Notes: generated by a model not told the origin, from the sequence alone. A DNA stretch of 46,247 nucleotides from an uncultured Alistipes sp. (GCA_944320985.1 CALUJN010000068.1:1-46247); one strand, 5' to 3'. Counted from the stretch's first letter, positions 15,990 through 25,067 are shown. Program-made: numbers and translations.

Positions 15990-18935
15990 TTAGAACGTGA
16001 GGTCAAGACCGAACGTAAATTGACGGGACATGGGGTACTGAGCCTGATACATGTTTCCGACGCCTTCGGGATCGAGGCCCGAGAAGCTGGTGAATGTCAG
16101 AAGGTTCTGAGCCTGTGCATAGATTCTCAGACCGCTGATGAAGCGGGTTTTGCGGAGCAGCTCCTGCGGGAATGAGTAGCTGAGCATGAGGTTTTTCAGG
16201 CGCAGGAAGGAGGCATCCTCGAGGAGTCGGTCGTCGAATTCGGTGTAGACGCCGTGTCGCGGGATGTCGGTGATGTCACCGGGTTTTTTCCAGCGGTCGA
16301 GGAGCTTGCGCGACTGGTTGTATGCGCTGTATCGGCCGTTCGACTCGTCGAAATAACGGTCGTTGTTCATCATCCATCGGTCTGCGACCCACGAGAACTG
16401 AGCCGTGAGCGAGATTCCCTTCCACGAAAGGTTCGTTCCGAAACCTCCGGCCCAGGGGGCGTTCATGCTTTTTCCGACGAGGACCTTGTCTTCGTCGCGC
16501 ATTTCGGTGGTGATTTCGCCGTCCTTGGTGTACCAGAGGGCGTCGCCGTTTGCGGGGTTGACGCCGGCGAAGCGGTTGACGTAGAATTCGCCGCTGTCGT
16601 GTCCCACGACGAGTTTCATCGAGGTGGAGGACATCTCATACTCCTGAACGCCGTTGTAGAGTTCGACGATCTTGTTTTTGTTGTAGGAGAAGTTGGCGTT
16701 CAGCGACCAGACGAAGTCCTTTGTTGCGAGGACCGTGCCCGAGAGGTTGAGTTCGACGCCGCGGTTGACCATTGCGCCGATGTTTTCCCAATAGTATCCG
16801 TATCCCTTGTAGGCGTAGGACTGGGGAACCTGCATGAGCATGTCGGTAGTCCGTTTGTTATAGAGTTCGAGGTCGACGTTGAGTCGGTTCCAGAATCCGA
16901 GGTGCAAGGCGAGGTTCGAGGTCCAGGTCTTCTCCCATCCGAGGTCTTCGTTTCCGGGCTGGCTGGGGGCCATACCGGCATCACCGTAGTAGTCGAGGCC
17001 GCCGCTCACGAGGGCCAGGTGTTCGTAGTTGGGGATGTCGGAGTTACCCGAAGTACCGCTGCTGACGGATACCTGCGCGTTGGTGAGCCAGTTTCCGACA
17101 TTCTCCATGAAGGCCTCCTTCCGCAGGTTCCACATGAATCCCAGGGACCAGAAACCGCCCCAGCGGCGTCCGGCGCCGAATCGCGACGAAGCATCGGTAC
17201 GCAGAGCGACATCGACGTAGTAGCGCTGGGCGTAGTTGTACTCACCGCGGGCGAAGAGCGAGACATAGGAGTAGTCGTCATCGGTCGTGTCGCTCCACGA
17301 GGTGACACGCGTACCGGATGTGATGTTGACGAGTTTGTCGTTGTTCTGTCCCTCGGAGAGCAGGGTGAAACCTTCGTAGTGGTATTTGACACCCTCCTAG
17401 CCCAACATGAAGTTGAAGGCGTGCTTGTCTTTCTGGAACTGGTAGTTGAGCGTGTTGGTCACGGAGAGGGTGAGGGCATCGCTCGAGAGGCGCTGAGCGC
17501 TACCTTCGCCGAGGTTCGGGGCGTAGCTCGGGGTCGAGGTGCTCTCTCCGGTCATGTGGGAGAGGTCGACGTTGAACTACGACTTGAAGGTCAGTCCTTC
17601 GATGATGGTGGCTTCGGCGAAGAGGCTCGAAATGAGTTTGTACTTTTTGTAGGTCCGCTGGTTGTTCTGAATCCACTCGAGGGGGTTCTGGCCATCGCCC
17701 TTCCAGCTTCCGTCGTTGATCGAGGCGAGCGATCCGTCGGGGTTGTATGGATTCCAGTAGGGGAGCATGAACCGGGCCGCGGAGATCGGGGTTACGAGGG
17801 TGTACTCGCCTTCATCGGCCTGTTCGAATTCATGGTAGTTGAGCATGGTGTTCGTTCCGACCTTGAGCCATTTTGCGGCCCGCTGTTCGATGTTTGCGCG
17901 GATGGAGTAGCGGTCGAAGTTCGAACCGAGGGCGATACCCTCCTGGCTGTAGTAGCCACCGGAGACGTAGTAATTGGTCTTCTCGTTGGCGCCGGAGACG
18001 GAGAGTTCGTAATTCTGGAGCAGGGCGCTGTCGTTGTACACCTCGTCGAGCCAGCAGACGTCGGTCTGGCTGAGCAGGTTGTAGTCTTTTCCGTCGGAGA
18101 GCCCGATCTCCTTTTCATACTGAATACGCTCTTCGGTATTCATGAGGTCCCAGTTTCCCTTAGCGATCTGCGAGAAGCCGACCTGCATGCGATAGGAGAT
18201 GGTCGGTTTTTCGGCCATTCGACCGCGTTTGGTCGTGATGACGATCACGCCGTTTGCGGCCCGGGATCCGTAGATCGAGGTCGAGGAGGCATCCTTGAGG
18301 ACGGAGATCGACTCGATGTCGGCGGGGTTGATGGCGTTGAAGTCGGAACTTGCGATGGGAATACCGTCGAGGATATACAACGGGGCGGTTCCGGAGTTGA
18401 TGGAGTTGGTACCGCGGATGGAGAGGGTCGCGGCGACGCTGGGCTCACCGGTACTTGAAAGAACCGTCAAATCGGGGACCTGTCCCTGAAGAGCCTGGTC
18501 GAAAGCGGCGGTAGGCGTTGTTTCGACCTTTTCAGCCTTGACGGTCGATACCGAACCGGTGGATGGTTCCTTTTTTACGGACACCGTAGGCGATGACCAC
18601 CACATCGTCGAGCGCCTGGGCTTCGGACTGTAGCTCGACATCATGAGTGATATTCGCGGTACTCTCGGGGACGGTGAATTCGGCTACCTTGTAACCGATG
18701 TAGTGGTAGGAGAGAACCGTTCCGGGAGCGACGGAGATGGAATAGGAACCATCGGCGAGCGTACTGACGCCGCTTGTGCTGCCGGAAAGCACATGTACAC
18801 CGACCAGAGGCGTGTGGTCCTCGGCCGAAGTAACGACACCGCTAACCGTGATGCTCACCCCCCCCCTTGGGCCAGGGCGGGTAATGAACACAAAAGGAAA
18901 GCGAATTTCAGTAGTAGAATTTTTGATTTTTGCAT
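15990..18935 (-). pseudogene. SusC/RagA-family TonB-dependent transporter gene with four disruptions
   Basis: Joined frames encode a SusC-type receptor of about 980 residues, starting MQKSKILLLKF at 18935. It has a signal peptide, a carboxypeptidase-regulatory-like domain (VSGVVTSAEDHTPLVGVHV), a plug (VAATLSIRGTNSINSG, PLYILDGIPIA) and a barrel ending GLDLTF. Disruptions in order: (1) a G9 tract at 18858-18866 puts TGA directly after the signal peptide frame; 7 or 10 G would restore it. (2) One extra base at 18561-18562 breaks GVRKKGTI/TGSVSTVK. (3) TAG at 17577-17579 within FKS-stop-FNVDL. (4) TAG at 17397-17399 within MLG-stop-EGVKY. Both stops fit a lost Gln codon (CAG to TAG). As given it cannot make a receptor. 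It heads the locus and its SusD partner is intact. Confidence 0.9.
18858..18866 (-). repeat. G9 homopolymer tract at the SusC signal-peptide junction
   Basis: Nine C on the plus strand (nine G on the coding strand) lie just after the signal peptide codons for PALAQ. With nine G the frame reads GGG GGG GGG TGA; with seven or ten it enters the conserved VSITVSG domain. Such tracts are classic slipped-strand switching sites. Confidence 0.7.
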
Positions 18936-19696
18936 AGTGAAATTACTTTCTGTCGATGCAAAAGAAGGGATTAAAAATGATTAAAAACAAATGTGTGACA
19001 GAGCCGGGATGTAAGTATGCAGGGCGGAATTGTGTTTCCGGCTAGGTTTTTCAAATAATTTAAAATCTTGATCTATAGCGATTTGATTGTATGTAACGAT
19101 TTGTAAGTAAAAAGGCGTAAAAAACATAAAAAATTTTTTTCAAAACTGTTGGAAAAGGGCGAAAAGGGGGAGTTTGGGCGAAAAATCGACGAAAGAAATT
19201 TCGTGTTAGAGCATGTTTTTCACCCGATTTGTGATGGGGCCGTAATGTACTAAAAATGGCCTTATATGCGCTTTAAATGCGGTTTTTGGAAAAAGAAGCC
19301 GATTTTTGGGGTGTGAAAGGCAGGTCAAAAAAAGGGAATTTTAGCGGTCGGGAGAGAGCCGTTGTGTCGATCGTTTAATTAGGGTATACCTAAAATAACA
19401 ATCTGTAAGCAAAAATGAGAAAAAAGCTATCGAAGCGAAATTATTTACATTTTGTAAGTTCGGTTTGTTCCGGTGGCGGGATGAAAACTTTTTTGGCCGT
19501 TTTCGTCCAGAAAGTTCGGATCTGTTTATCGCTTGGACGCCGGTTTTGACGCGCAATCCTCACTTTTCCCGAATTGCGCTTTTATTCACTTGTATATGAG
19601 TATGATACATGTGAATCGGATCCGCGGACGCCGATTCAGGATTCCTTTGTTCCCGCTCCGATTTTCTTTACGGATGGGGTGTCGGAATCCTTTCTG
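18936..19696. other. AT-rich 760-base intergenic leader between SusC locus and DUF4294 gene
   Basis: No supported gene is seen here. The sequence is strikingly richer in A/T than its neighbours and must hold the start signals of the leftward SusC locus. TGTAAG occurs at 19010-19015, 19102-19107, 19404-19409 and 19453-19458; two copies extend to TGTAAG(T/C)AAAAA. I could not find a clear TAnnTTTG box on the minus strand close to 18935. No sigma/anti-sigma or hybrid two-component regulator gene adjoins the locus. Confidence 0.5.
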
Positions 19697-20272
19697 TCAA
19701 CGAATCAGACCGGCTTCGTAGTAGATGATGATTTGTTCGATCATCCGGTCTTCGCCCTCCTTGTCGTATTGAGATTTGAGGTCCTGTCCGAAGATCTTCG
19801 AGACCCCTTGCCAGAATCCGGCGATGAATCCTCCCCGGAACTCCTTGAGCACCTCATAGGCGGTATATTCCGTTTCGCGGTCGATGAGTTTGAGCAGGAC
19901 CCGGCCCTGCGTCCGGGTCATATGTTTCAATACGGGGGTATACTCCTCCTTGATCTGGTCATAGACCTGTTTGATGTACTCTTTCTGCTCCTTTTTGGTC
20001 GGCAGGCGGCAGAGCTCCTCCTCCATTTCGGCCATTTTGGCCCGGGCGATCTTGGCGATGGGGTATACCTTCCGCACGGCGTCGACGAGTCGGCTGTATC
20101 GTCTCAGATCGACCGGGCGACTGAAGACATAAACGGGAAGGATATGGACCAGCGGGATTGAATCGCCGTTTTGGACCTCCCACTCCTGGTGCCAGAAGCC
20201 GCGTCCTCCCTGAGCCTGTACGCCGGAGCATGCAGACGCGAGAACGACGAGCAGAAGGATCCATTTTTTCAC
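19697..20272 (-). CDS. DUF4294 family secreted protein
   Basis: A 191-residue protein with a signal peptide (MKKWILLLVVLASACSGVQAQ) cleaved near residue 21; a Cys at 15 might also allow lipidation. The body has the pattern of DUF4294: VHILPVYVFSRPVDLRRYSR, KVYPIAKIARAKM, then a helical stretch and YTAYEVLKEFRGGFIAGFWQ. The family is widespread in Bacteroidetes with unknown function. No partner gene adjoins it: upstream lies a divergent thioesterase gene with its own promoter, downstream the AT-rich leader. Confidence 0.85.
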   Translation of the reverse strand: MKKWILLLVVLASACSGVQAQGGRGFWHQEWEVQNGDSIPLVHILPVYVFSRPVDLRRYSRLVDAVRKVYPIAKIARAKMAEMEEELCRLPTKKEQKEYIKQVYDQIKEEYTPVLKHMTRTQGRVLLKLIDRETEYTAYEVLKEFRGGFIAGFWQGVSKIFGQDLKSQYDKEGEDRMIEQIIIYYEAGLIR

Positions 20273-20419
20273 GGCAGGCGGAGTGTTTTGTTTCGTTCAG
20301 TTCTTTCGATACCGGGGGGCTTGGGCGGCCCGGGCCAGATTCCGCTGCGAAGCCTGCGCCCTTGAATTGGGACCGTTGATGAGGTTTCGGCAGCGTCCCT
20401 TTTGAAACCGGGGATTTTA

Positions 20420-20451
20420 TTTGTCTCTGCGCCCGGCTTTTCGTATCTTTG
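20420..20451 (+). promoter_or_regulatory. Bacteroidetes-type promoter for thioesterase gene
   Basis: TTTG (20420-20423), a 20-base spacer and TATCTTTG (20444-20451) match the consensus. The start codon used for the gene is at 20554, so the leader is about 95 bases. Confidence 0.55.
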
Positions 20452-20553
20452 CCGAATCCGAGCCTCTGCAAATATACGATAACTTCGCGGGAGAAGCAAA
20501 TCCCGATGAAAAGAGGCCCGCAAAGAGCGAATAAACGAACAAACGAAACGATT

Positions 20554-20928
20554 ATGTTGGAAACAGGACTTTCAGCCCGCAGCGTCACAACGGTGACGGC
20601 GGAGAATACGGCCGCGACCATGGGTTCGGGCGACCTTGCGGTTTTTGCCACGCCGGCAATGGTGGCATTGATGGAGCATGCGGCACTGGAGGCCGTTGCG
20701 GAGTCGCTTCCCGCAGGCTCGACGACCGTCGGCTCTGAGATGAACGTTTCGCACCTGAAGCCCTCGAAGCTGGGTGCGACGATCACGGCCACGGCGATTC
20801 TGACCGCTGTCGAGGGGCGTAAACTGACCTTCAATGTCGGAGCGCGCGACGAAGAGGGTATGATCGGCGAGGGGACCCATGTCCGCTATGTCGTCGATCG
20901 GGAACGCTTCATGGCGAAACTGGGCTGA
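20554..20928 (+). CDS. Hotdog-fold thioesterase, FlK-like
   Basis: A 124-residue single hotdog domain. Residues Thr, Glu and His expected in the fluoroacetyl-CoA thioesterase-like family are visible in FATPAMVALMEHAALEAV and GSEMNVSHLKPSKLG. It would hydrolyse an acyl-CoA or similar thioester in the cytoplasm; the substrate is not determined. The open frame begins further upstream, but the conserved domain starts at MLETGLSARSVTTVT, and the upstream part overlaps the promoter, so the ATG at 20554 is preferred. It is followed by a strong terminator, so it is probably monocistronic. Confidence 0.85.
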   Translation: MLETGLSARSVTTVTAENTAATMGSGDLAVFATPAMVALMEHAALEAVAESLPAGSTTVGSEMNVSHLKPSKLGATITATAILTAVEGRKLTFNVGARDEEGMIGEGTHVRYVVDRERFMAKLG

Positions 20929-20967
20929 GAGCCGGGAGGCCCGAGGCTTGTTCGCGGAGAGCGAACT

Positions 20968-21005
20968 GGGAGGCGGTCTTATTCAAGATCGGCTCCCGTT
21001 TTTTT
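20968..21005 (+). terminator. Intrinsic terminator after thioesterase gene
   Basis: GGGAGGCGGTCTT (20968-20980) pairs with 20985-20997 with one mismatch and one G-T wobble, around a four-base loop, followed by G and seven T. Confidence 0.75.
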
Positions 21006-21211
21006 CGCGGGAGGCCACCAATGCCGCAGGCGGGGCCGGAGCCGAGTGATGATGGACTTGTCGATGCGGGTTTGTGCCCGAGGACGATGAACCGTTATCC
21101 CTCCACGAAGCGAAAGAGCATGGCCGCAATCATCCTGCGGCGAGTGATGGCGTATGAAAGTTCAAAAGTTGGCCGGGCGAGTCCCCGTAGTGTAAATTTT
21201 GGAGAGCGGGC

Positions 21212-21241
21212 TTTGGAATTGTAAAATTTTTCGTATCTTTG
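21212..21241 (+). promoter_or_regulatory. Promoter of tRNA-Gln gene
   Basis: TTTG (21212-21215), an 18-base spacer and TATCTTTG (21234-21241) lie about 20 bases upstream of the tRNA 5' end. This is a near-perfect Bacteroidetes housekeeping promoter. Confidence 0.7.
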
Positions 21242-21262
21242 TCCCGCTTTCGAGCAAGAGAT

Positions 21263-21333
21263 TGAGCTGTGGTGTAATGGTAACACAGCAGATTTTGGTT
21301 CTGTCGTTCTGGGTTCGAATCCCGGCAGCTCAA
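21263..21333 (+). tRNA. tRNA-Gln (anticodon TTG)
   Basis: The 71-base sequence folds as a cloverleaf. The acceptor TGAGCTG pairs with CAGCTCA; the D stem is GTGT/ACAC; the anticodon stem GCAGA/TCTGT closes the loop TTTTGGT with anticodon TTG. The T arm is CTGGG-TTCGAAT-CCCGG. CC but not CCA follows the discriminator A in the DNA. A promoter lies upstream and a terminator directly downstream, so it is a single-gene unit. Confidence 0.95.
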
Positions 21334-21339
21334 CCTGAG

Positions 21340-21375
21340 AAAGGTGGCTCGTCCGCAAGGAAGGCCACCTTTTTT
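21340..21375 (+). terminator. Intrinsic terminator of tRNA-Gln
   Basis: AAAGGTGGC (21340-21348) pairs perfectly with GCCACCTTT (21364-21372) and ends in a run of T, seven bases after the tRNA. Confidence 0.85.
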
Positions 21376-21723
21376 CATGCCGTATCGGAGTGTGCTTTTA
21401 CGGCTAATCCAACTTTCCGGACTTCGGAGACTTTCGGAATTCTTCCCCGGAAAGAGCCATTCTGCAATCGGAGTCCGGGGTGTTTCGGGCGCAACGGCTC
21501 CGGCTGTCGATCTGTGCGGTGAATAGTGCAAGTGTTTCGAGATTCTCTTCCCTGCTTTTTGCGGAGACTGGCGTCTCAGACCCGGAGATCGGTTTCTCAG
21601 ACTCGGCGATCGACATCTCCGACCGTTCCGGGGTCCTCAGCCCGGCCCGTTCCGAGATTGGCTGCTCGGGCATTCCGAGCGGCTTGTTCCGGTTTTTGCC
21701 TTTCATCTGCGGAGGTTTGATGT
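21376..21723. other. Intergenic region with no supported gene
   Basis: About 350 bases between the tRNA terminator and the small membrane protein gene. It holds two imperfect copies of CTCAGAC(C/T)CGG(A/C)GATCG near 21574 and 21598. No open frame here has a recognisable product. I see no clear promoter or terminator. Confidence 0.4.
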
Positions 21724-21990
21724 TCAATGCTTTTTGCCGTCTCCTTTTTTCCGATGGGAGATCCAGGCGGCAATCCATAGCAGCAGGACGGCTCCGATGA
21801 CTGCCGTTGCGAGACTTCCGAGCGTTCCGACGGGAATCCATCCGATCCGGGAGAGGAGCCATCCTCCGAGCATGCCGCCGATAAGTCCGACGATCAGATT
21901 GACGATGAGTCCCGAGCCGCTGCCCTTGACGATGAGGTTGGCGATCCATCCGGCCGCCAGACCGATGAGAAGATACCAGATAAAATACAT
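21724..21990 (-). CDS. GlsB/YeaQ/YmgE-family small membrane protein
   Basis: An 88-residue protein almost entirely made of three hydrophobic segments (YFIWYLLIGLAAGWIANLIV, LIVNLIVGLIGGMLGGWLL, LGSLATAVIGAVLLLWIAAW) rich in small residues and Gly. This is the layout of the transglycosylase-associated/GlsB family of stress-linked inner-membrane proteins. The start MYFIWY is preferred over the ATG four codons upstream because the family begins directly with the first helix; either is possible. The tail is basic (HRKKGDGKKH). Its function is not biochemically defined. It appears to be a lone gene. Confidence 0.88.
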   Translation of the reverse strand: MYFIWYLLIGLAAGWIANLIVKGSGSGLIVNLIVGLIGGMLGGWLLSRIGWIPVGTLGSLATAVIGAVLLLWIAAWISHRKKGDGKKH

Positions 21991-22157
21991 AGGTCTTAGC
22001 ATTTGATAACGGAGAGCATCGGTGCAAAATCCGTTCCGAATTCGCTTCGGCGCATTGTGCGGGAATCGTACGGAGCTCTTCAGTCTCGATTTCGCGGCCT
22101 CTTCTTCCGGTTCGGAGGATCTTGCCCGGACCTTTTATCTCATCCGGCAGCCGGCGG

Positions 22158-22406
22158 CTACCGTGCCGATTTCAGCGCCCGTGCCAGCTGGTCGGGACAG
22201 GAGGTTCCCTTTCCGTGGCAGTCGATCCCCTCGAGGCGGGCAATCACCTCTTCGACCTTCATGCCGCATACGAGCGCGGCGACACCTTGTGTATTACCAT
22301 GGCATCCGCCCGAAAAAACGACTTTTCGTACGGTTCCGTCTTCGATATCGATGTCAATCTGTCGGGAGCAGGTCCCCTGGCAGGAATAGGTTATCTTCTG
22401 AATCAT
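22158..22406 (-). CDS. TSCPD domain protein (TIGR03905 type)
   Basis: An 82-residue protein beginning MIQKITYSCQGTCSRQIDI and holding five cysteines in CQGTCS, SGGCHGNT, LVCGM and CHGKGTSCPD. The TSCPD signature (GTSCPD) is intact near the C-terminus. This domain also occurs at the C-terminus of some B12-dependent ribonucleotide reductases; stand-alone copies are small, probably metal-binding and of unknown role. The start follows the conserved N-terminus; the open frame runs 22 codons further upstream across the promoter. It is divergent from the epimerase gene. Confidence 0.9.
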   Translation of the reverse strand: MIQKITYSCQGTCSRQIDIDIEDGTVRKVVFSGGCHGNTQGVAALVCGMKVEEVIARLEGIDCHGKGTSCPDQLARALKSAR

Positions 22407-22432
22407 GTTGGGTTTCGGTTTGTTTTGGGAGG

Positions 22433-22464
22433 CAAATATACGAAAGTGAAATGGCTGTGGCAAA
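22433..22464 (-). promoter_or_regulatory. Promoter of TSCPD gene
   Basis: On the minus strand TTTG (22461-22464), a 20-base spacer and TATATTTG (22433-22440) match the consensus. The -7 box is 27 bases upstream of the ATG at 22406. Confidence 0.65.
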
Positions 22465-22493
22465 AATTTCAAACGTGCGAGGCCTTTTTTCGT

Positions 22494-22501
22494 TATCTTT
22501 G
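22494..22501 (+). promoter_or_regulatory. -7 box of aldose epimerase gene
   Basis: TATCTTTG fits TAnnTTTG and lies 33 bases upstream of the ATG at 22535. The upstream element is weak (TTTC near 22467). It forms a divergent promoter pair with the TSCPD gene. Confidence 0.5.
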
Positions 22502-22534
22502 TCCTTGCGAAAACCTTAAAATCAAAAGCACATT

Positions 22535-23662
22535 ATGAGAATCATGGGAATTGGAGTTGCAGCGATGCTGCTGACGGCATGCTGCAACCAACCGGCGGAA
22601 CCGACCTTGCCACTGCTCGACGCGTCGGCCTTCACCCGCACGGTGGATGGGAAACCGGTGACGCTTTACACGCTTCGGAACGGGGATCTGACGATGCAGG
22701 TGACGAATTTCGGGGCGCGCGTCGTTTCGTTGTGGACGCCGGATCGTACGGGGGCATTCGAGGATGTGGTCCTGGGTTACGAGAACCTCGACCGTTACCT
22801 GGACAATCGTGGCGAACGTTTCCTGGGGGCCGCTCTGGGCCGCTATGCCAACCGCATTGCCGAGGGACGTTTCACGTTGGACGGCAAGGAGTACACGCTT
22901 CCGCTCAACGACAAGGGCCGGACGCTGCACGGCGGCGTGAAGGGCTTCGACAGTGTGGTTTGGGATGTGGAGTCCTCGAACGACACGACGATCGTGTTCC
23001 GTTACCGGAGTGCGGACGGCGAGGAGGGCTTCCCCGGAAATCTGGATGTTGAGATGAGCTATACGTTGACCCCGTCGAACGAATTCCGCATCGACTACCG
23101 AGCCGAAACGGATGCCCCGACCGTAGTGAATCTGTCGCACCACTCGTTCTTCAACCTCAAGGGCGAGGGCAACGGTACGATTCTGGATAACGAGCTCTGG
23201 ATCAAGGCTGCGGCCACAACCCCCGTTGATGCGAATCTGATCCCCACGGGCGAGATTGCACCGGTGGAGGGTACCCCGTTCGATTTCCGGACGGCAACGG
23301 CAATCGGTGCGCGGATCGGAGTCGAGAACGAGCAGCTGAAGAATGGCGGAGGATACGACCACAACTGGGTGCTGAGCCGCGATGGCGAGGGCGTGGAGCT
23401 GGTTGCTTCGCTGTACGATCCGACGACGGGTCGCGTGATGGAGGTGCTGACGGACCAGCCGGGGCTTCAGTTCTACAGCGGGAACTTCTTCGACGGAAAG
23501 AGCCTGGGCAAATACGGACGTCCGCAATCCTACCGGGAGTCCGTAGCGCTCGAGACCCAGCATTTCCCCGACAGTCCGAACCATCCGGATTTCCCGACGA
23601 CGCGTCTCGACCCGGGCGAGACCTATACGCATACGTGCATCTACCGCTTCTCGGCCCGCTGA
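22535..23662 (+). CDS. galM: Aldose 1-epimerase (galactose mutarotase), lipoprotein
   Basis: A 375-residue enzyme interconverting alpha and beta anomers of aldoses. The N-terminus is a lipoprotein signal (AAMLLTACCNQ), so it is exported and membrane-anchored, unlike E. coli GalM. The family pattern is complete: TNFGARVVSLWTPDR, GRYANRIAEGRF, LHGGVKGFD, the general-acid His in NLSHHSFFNLKG and the general-base Glu in ALETQHFPDSPN. It is monocistronic between a -7 box and a strong hairpin terminator. No sugar-utilisation genes adjoin it, so its sugar is not indicated. Confidence 0.94.
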   Translation: MRIMGIGVAAMLLTACCNQPAEPTLPLLDASAFTRTVDGKPVTLYTLRNGDLTMQVTNFGARVVSLWTPDRTGAFEDVVLGYENLDRYLDNRGERFLGAALGRYANRIAEGRFTLDGKEYTLPLNDKGRTLHGGVKGFDSVVWDVESSNDTTIVFRYRSADGEEGFPGNLDVEMSYTLTPSNEFRIDYRAETDAPTVVNLSHHSFFNLKGEGNGTILDNELWIKAAATTPVDANLIPTGEIAPVEGTPFDFRTATAIGARIGVENEQLKNGGGYDHNWVLSRDGEGVELVASLYDPTTGRVMEVLTDQPGLQFYSGNFFDGKSLGKYGRPQSYRESVALETQHFPDSPNHPDFPTTRLDPGETYTHTCIYRFSAR

Positions 23663-23680
23663 TCGCTGCCGGAGGAACAG

Positions 23681-23712
23681 AAAAGAGCTGCAAGTCAATT
23701 GCAGCTCTTTTT
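23681..23712. terminator. Bidirectional terminator between epimerase and Sel1 genes
   Basis: AAGAGCTGCAA (23683-23693) pairs perfectly with TTGCAGCTCTT (23699-23709), with A runs on the left and T runs on the right. It lies between two converging genes and can serve both. Confidence 0.85.
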
Positions 23713-23746
23713 CATTTGTGTATCTCCGCAGGGCGGGAGTTTTCCG

Positions 23747-25067
23747 TCAGAAGATGCCCCAGATCTGATAGAGCAGCTCTTCGTCTTCGTTCATGGCGTC
23801 GATGATTTCCTCGAATTTCCGGGCGGCAGTTTTGGTGTCGGAGTCGGCCTGTGGGTTGTTGAGGCAGGCTTTGAACCATTTCATGGCCTCGTCCCGCCGG
23901 TTTTCTGCGAAGTTGGCCAGTCCCAGATGGCACTGGGCCAGCGGATCCTGTTCTCCGGCAAGCACCTGCAGTTGGTTGACGGACATGGAGAGATAGTCTT
24001 CCCGGCTGTTGTGTGTCTGCTGGAGCCATTTGCGGGTACAATGTGCCGAGTCTTTCGAATATCCGCCCTTGTCGTAAAATTCGGCGGCTTTCCGGAAGTC
24101 CTGCGGAACGCCGTTGCCGCGTTCGTGGCATTGCCCCAGCATGAAATAACCCTCCTTCTCGCCTTGCTCGGCGGCTTTGGTGAACCAGAAGACGGCTGCA
24201 GGGTAATCGTGCGGAATGACGCCGCCCTGATAGAAGCACATGCCTATTCTCAGGGAAGCCTTGCCATACCCCTGTTCCGAGGATTCCCGCCACCAATGGA
24301 AGGCCTCGGGCTCATGGTGCTGCTCGAAATACTGTTCCCCGACAACATATTGTGAAATCATATTGCCGGCTTTGGCATTGGCCAGGGTACTCTCGTTAAC
24401 GTGAGCTTCGGGCGTGCCGCAGATCTCCACGGGGGCCACCATGTCGGGAGTCATCTCCGGTTCCTTTGCCTGCTCTCTGATTTCGGTCGTGTCGAAGCCA
24501 AGTTCCGAGAGGCGGCAGAGAGCCTGCGGCTGTTTGAGACTTGCAGCCTTGCGGTAATACAAGAGGGCGAGTTCCTGGTCAGCCTCCAGACCTTTTCTTT
24601 TCGTAGCACCATCCCAGATTATAGAAGGCGTCGGGCAAATTCCGTTCGGCAGCTTTGCGGTACCATTCGAGGGCCATTTTGAAATCCTGCCCGACGCCAT
24701 CGCCGAAGTAGTAGCAATCGCCCAGGGCGTTCTGTGCCCAGGTGATCCCCTGTCCGGCGCTGACCTGATACCAGAGGAAGGCTTTGTCCGGATCCGCATC
24801 GGTCCCGTATCCGTTCAGGTAGAGATAGCCCAGCGTGGCTTGGGCCAGCGCATAACCCTGCTCGGCGGCCTTCCGGATCCAGAGGAAAGCCTTTGCGTGA
24901 TCTTTCGGAATGCCCTTGGCTCCGTTCCGGTATTTTTCGCCCAGCGCGAACTGGGCTTCGGGATCCCCTTTTTGGGCGAGGAGTTCCAGATCGCCGGACG
25001 ATTGAGCCCGGACCGTCATTATGCCGCACAGAAGCAGTGCAGCGAGGCTTCATAGTCGTTTCATCAT
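23747..25067 (-). pseudogene. Sel1-repeat (TPR-like) protein gene with nonsense codon and frameshift
   Basis: The joined frames encode a secreted protein of about 440 residues made of Sel1 repeats (AQFALGEKYRNGAKGIPKDH, AQATLGYLYLNGYGTDADPD, AQNALGDCYYFGDGVGQDF, ASLRIGMCFYQGGVIPHDYP). These helical hairpins usually mediate protein contacts. The natural start is MMKRL at 25067, leading into a signal peptide SLAALLLCGIMTVRAQ, but TGA at 25050-25052 interrupts it at codon 6. A second lesion near 24593-24601 is one extra A in an A run, breaking CYEKK/GLEADQELALLYY. Initiation at the internal ATG at 25019 would give a protein without export signal, still frameshifted. The gene is probably non-functional, or the assembly contains errors. 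Confidence 0.85.

Noticed and set aside
17397-17579. Amber codon recoding (TAG read as Gln) to explain the SusC stops
   Set aside because: TAG is used as an ordinary stop in the same window (for example at 28368-28370 and for the transposase at 291-293), and the SusC gene also has frameshifts, so nonsense mutation is simpler.
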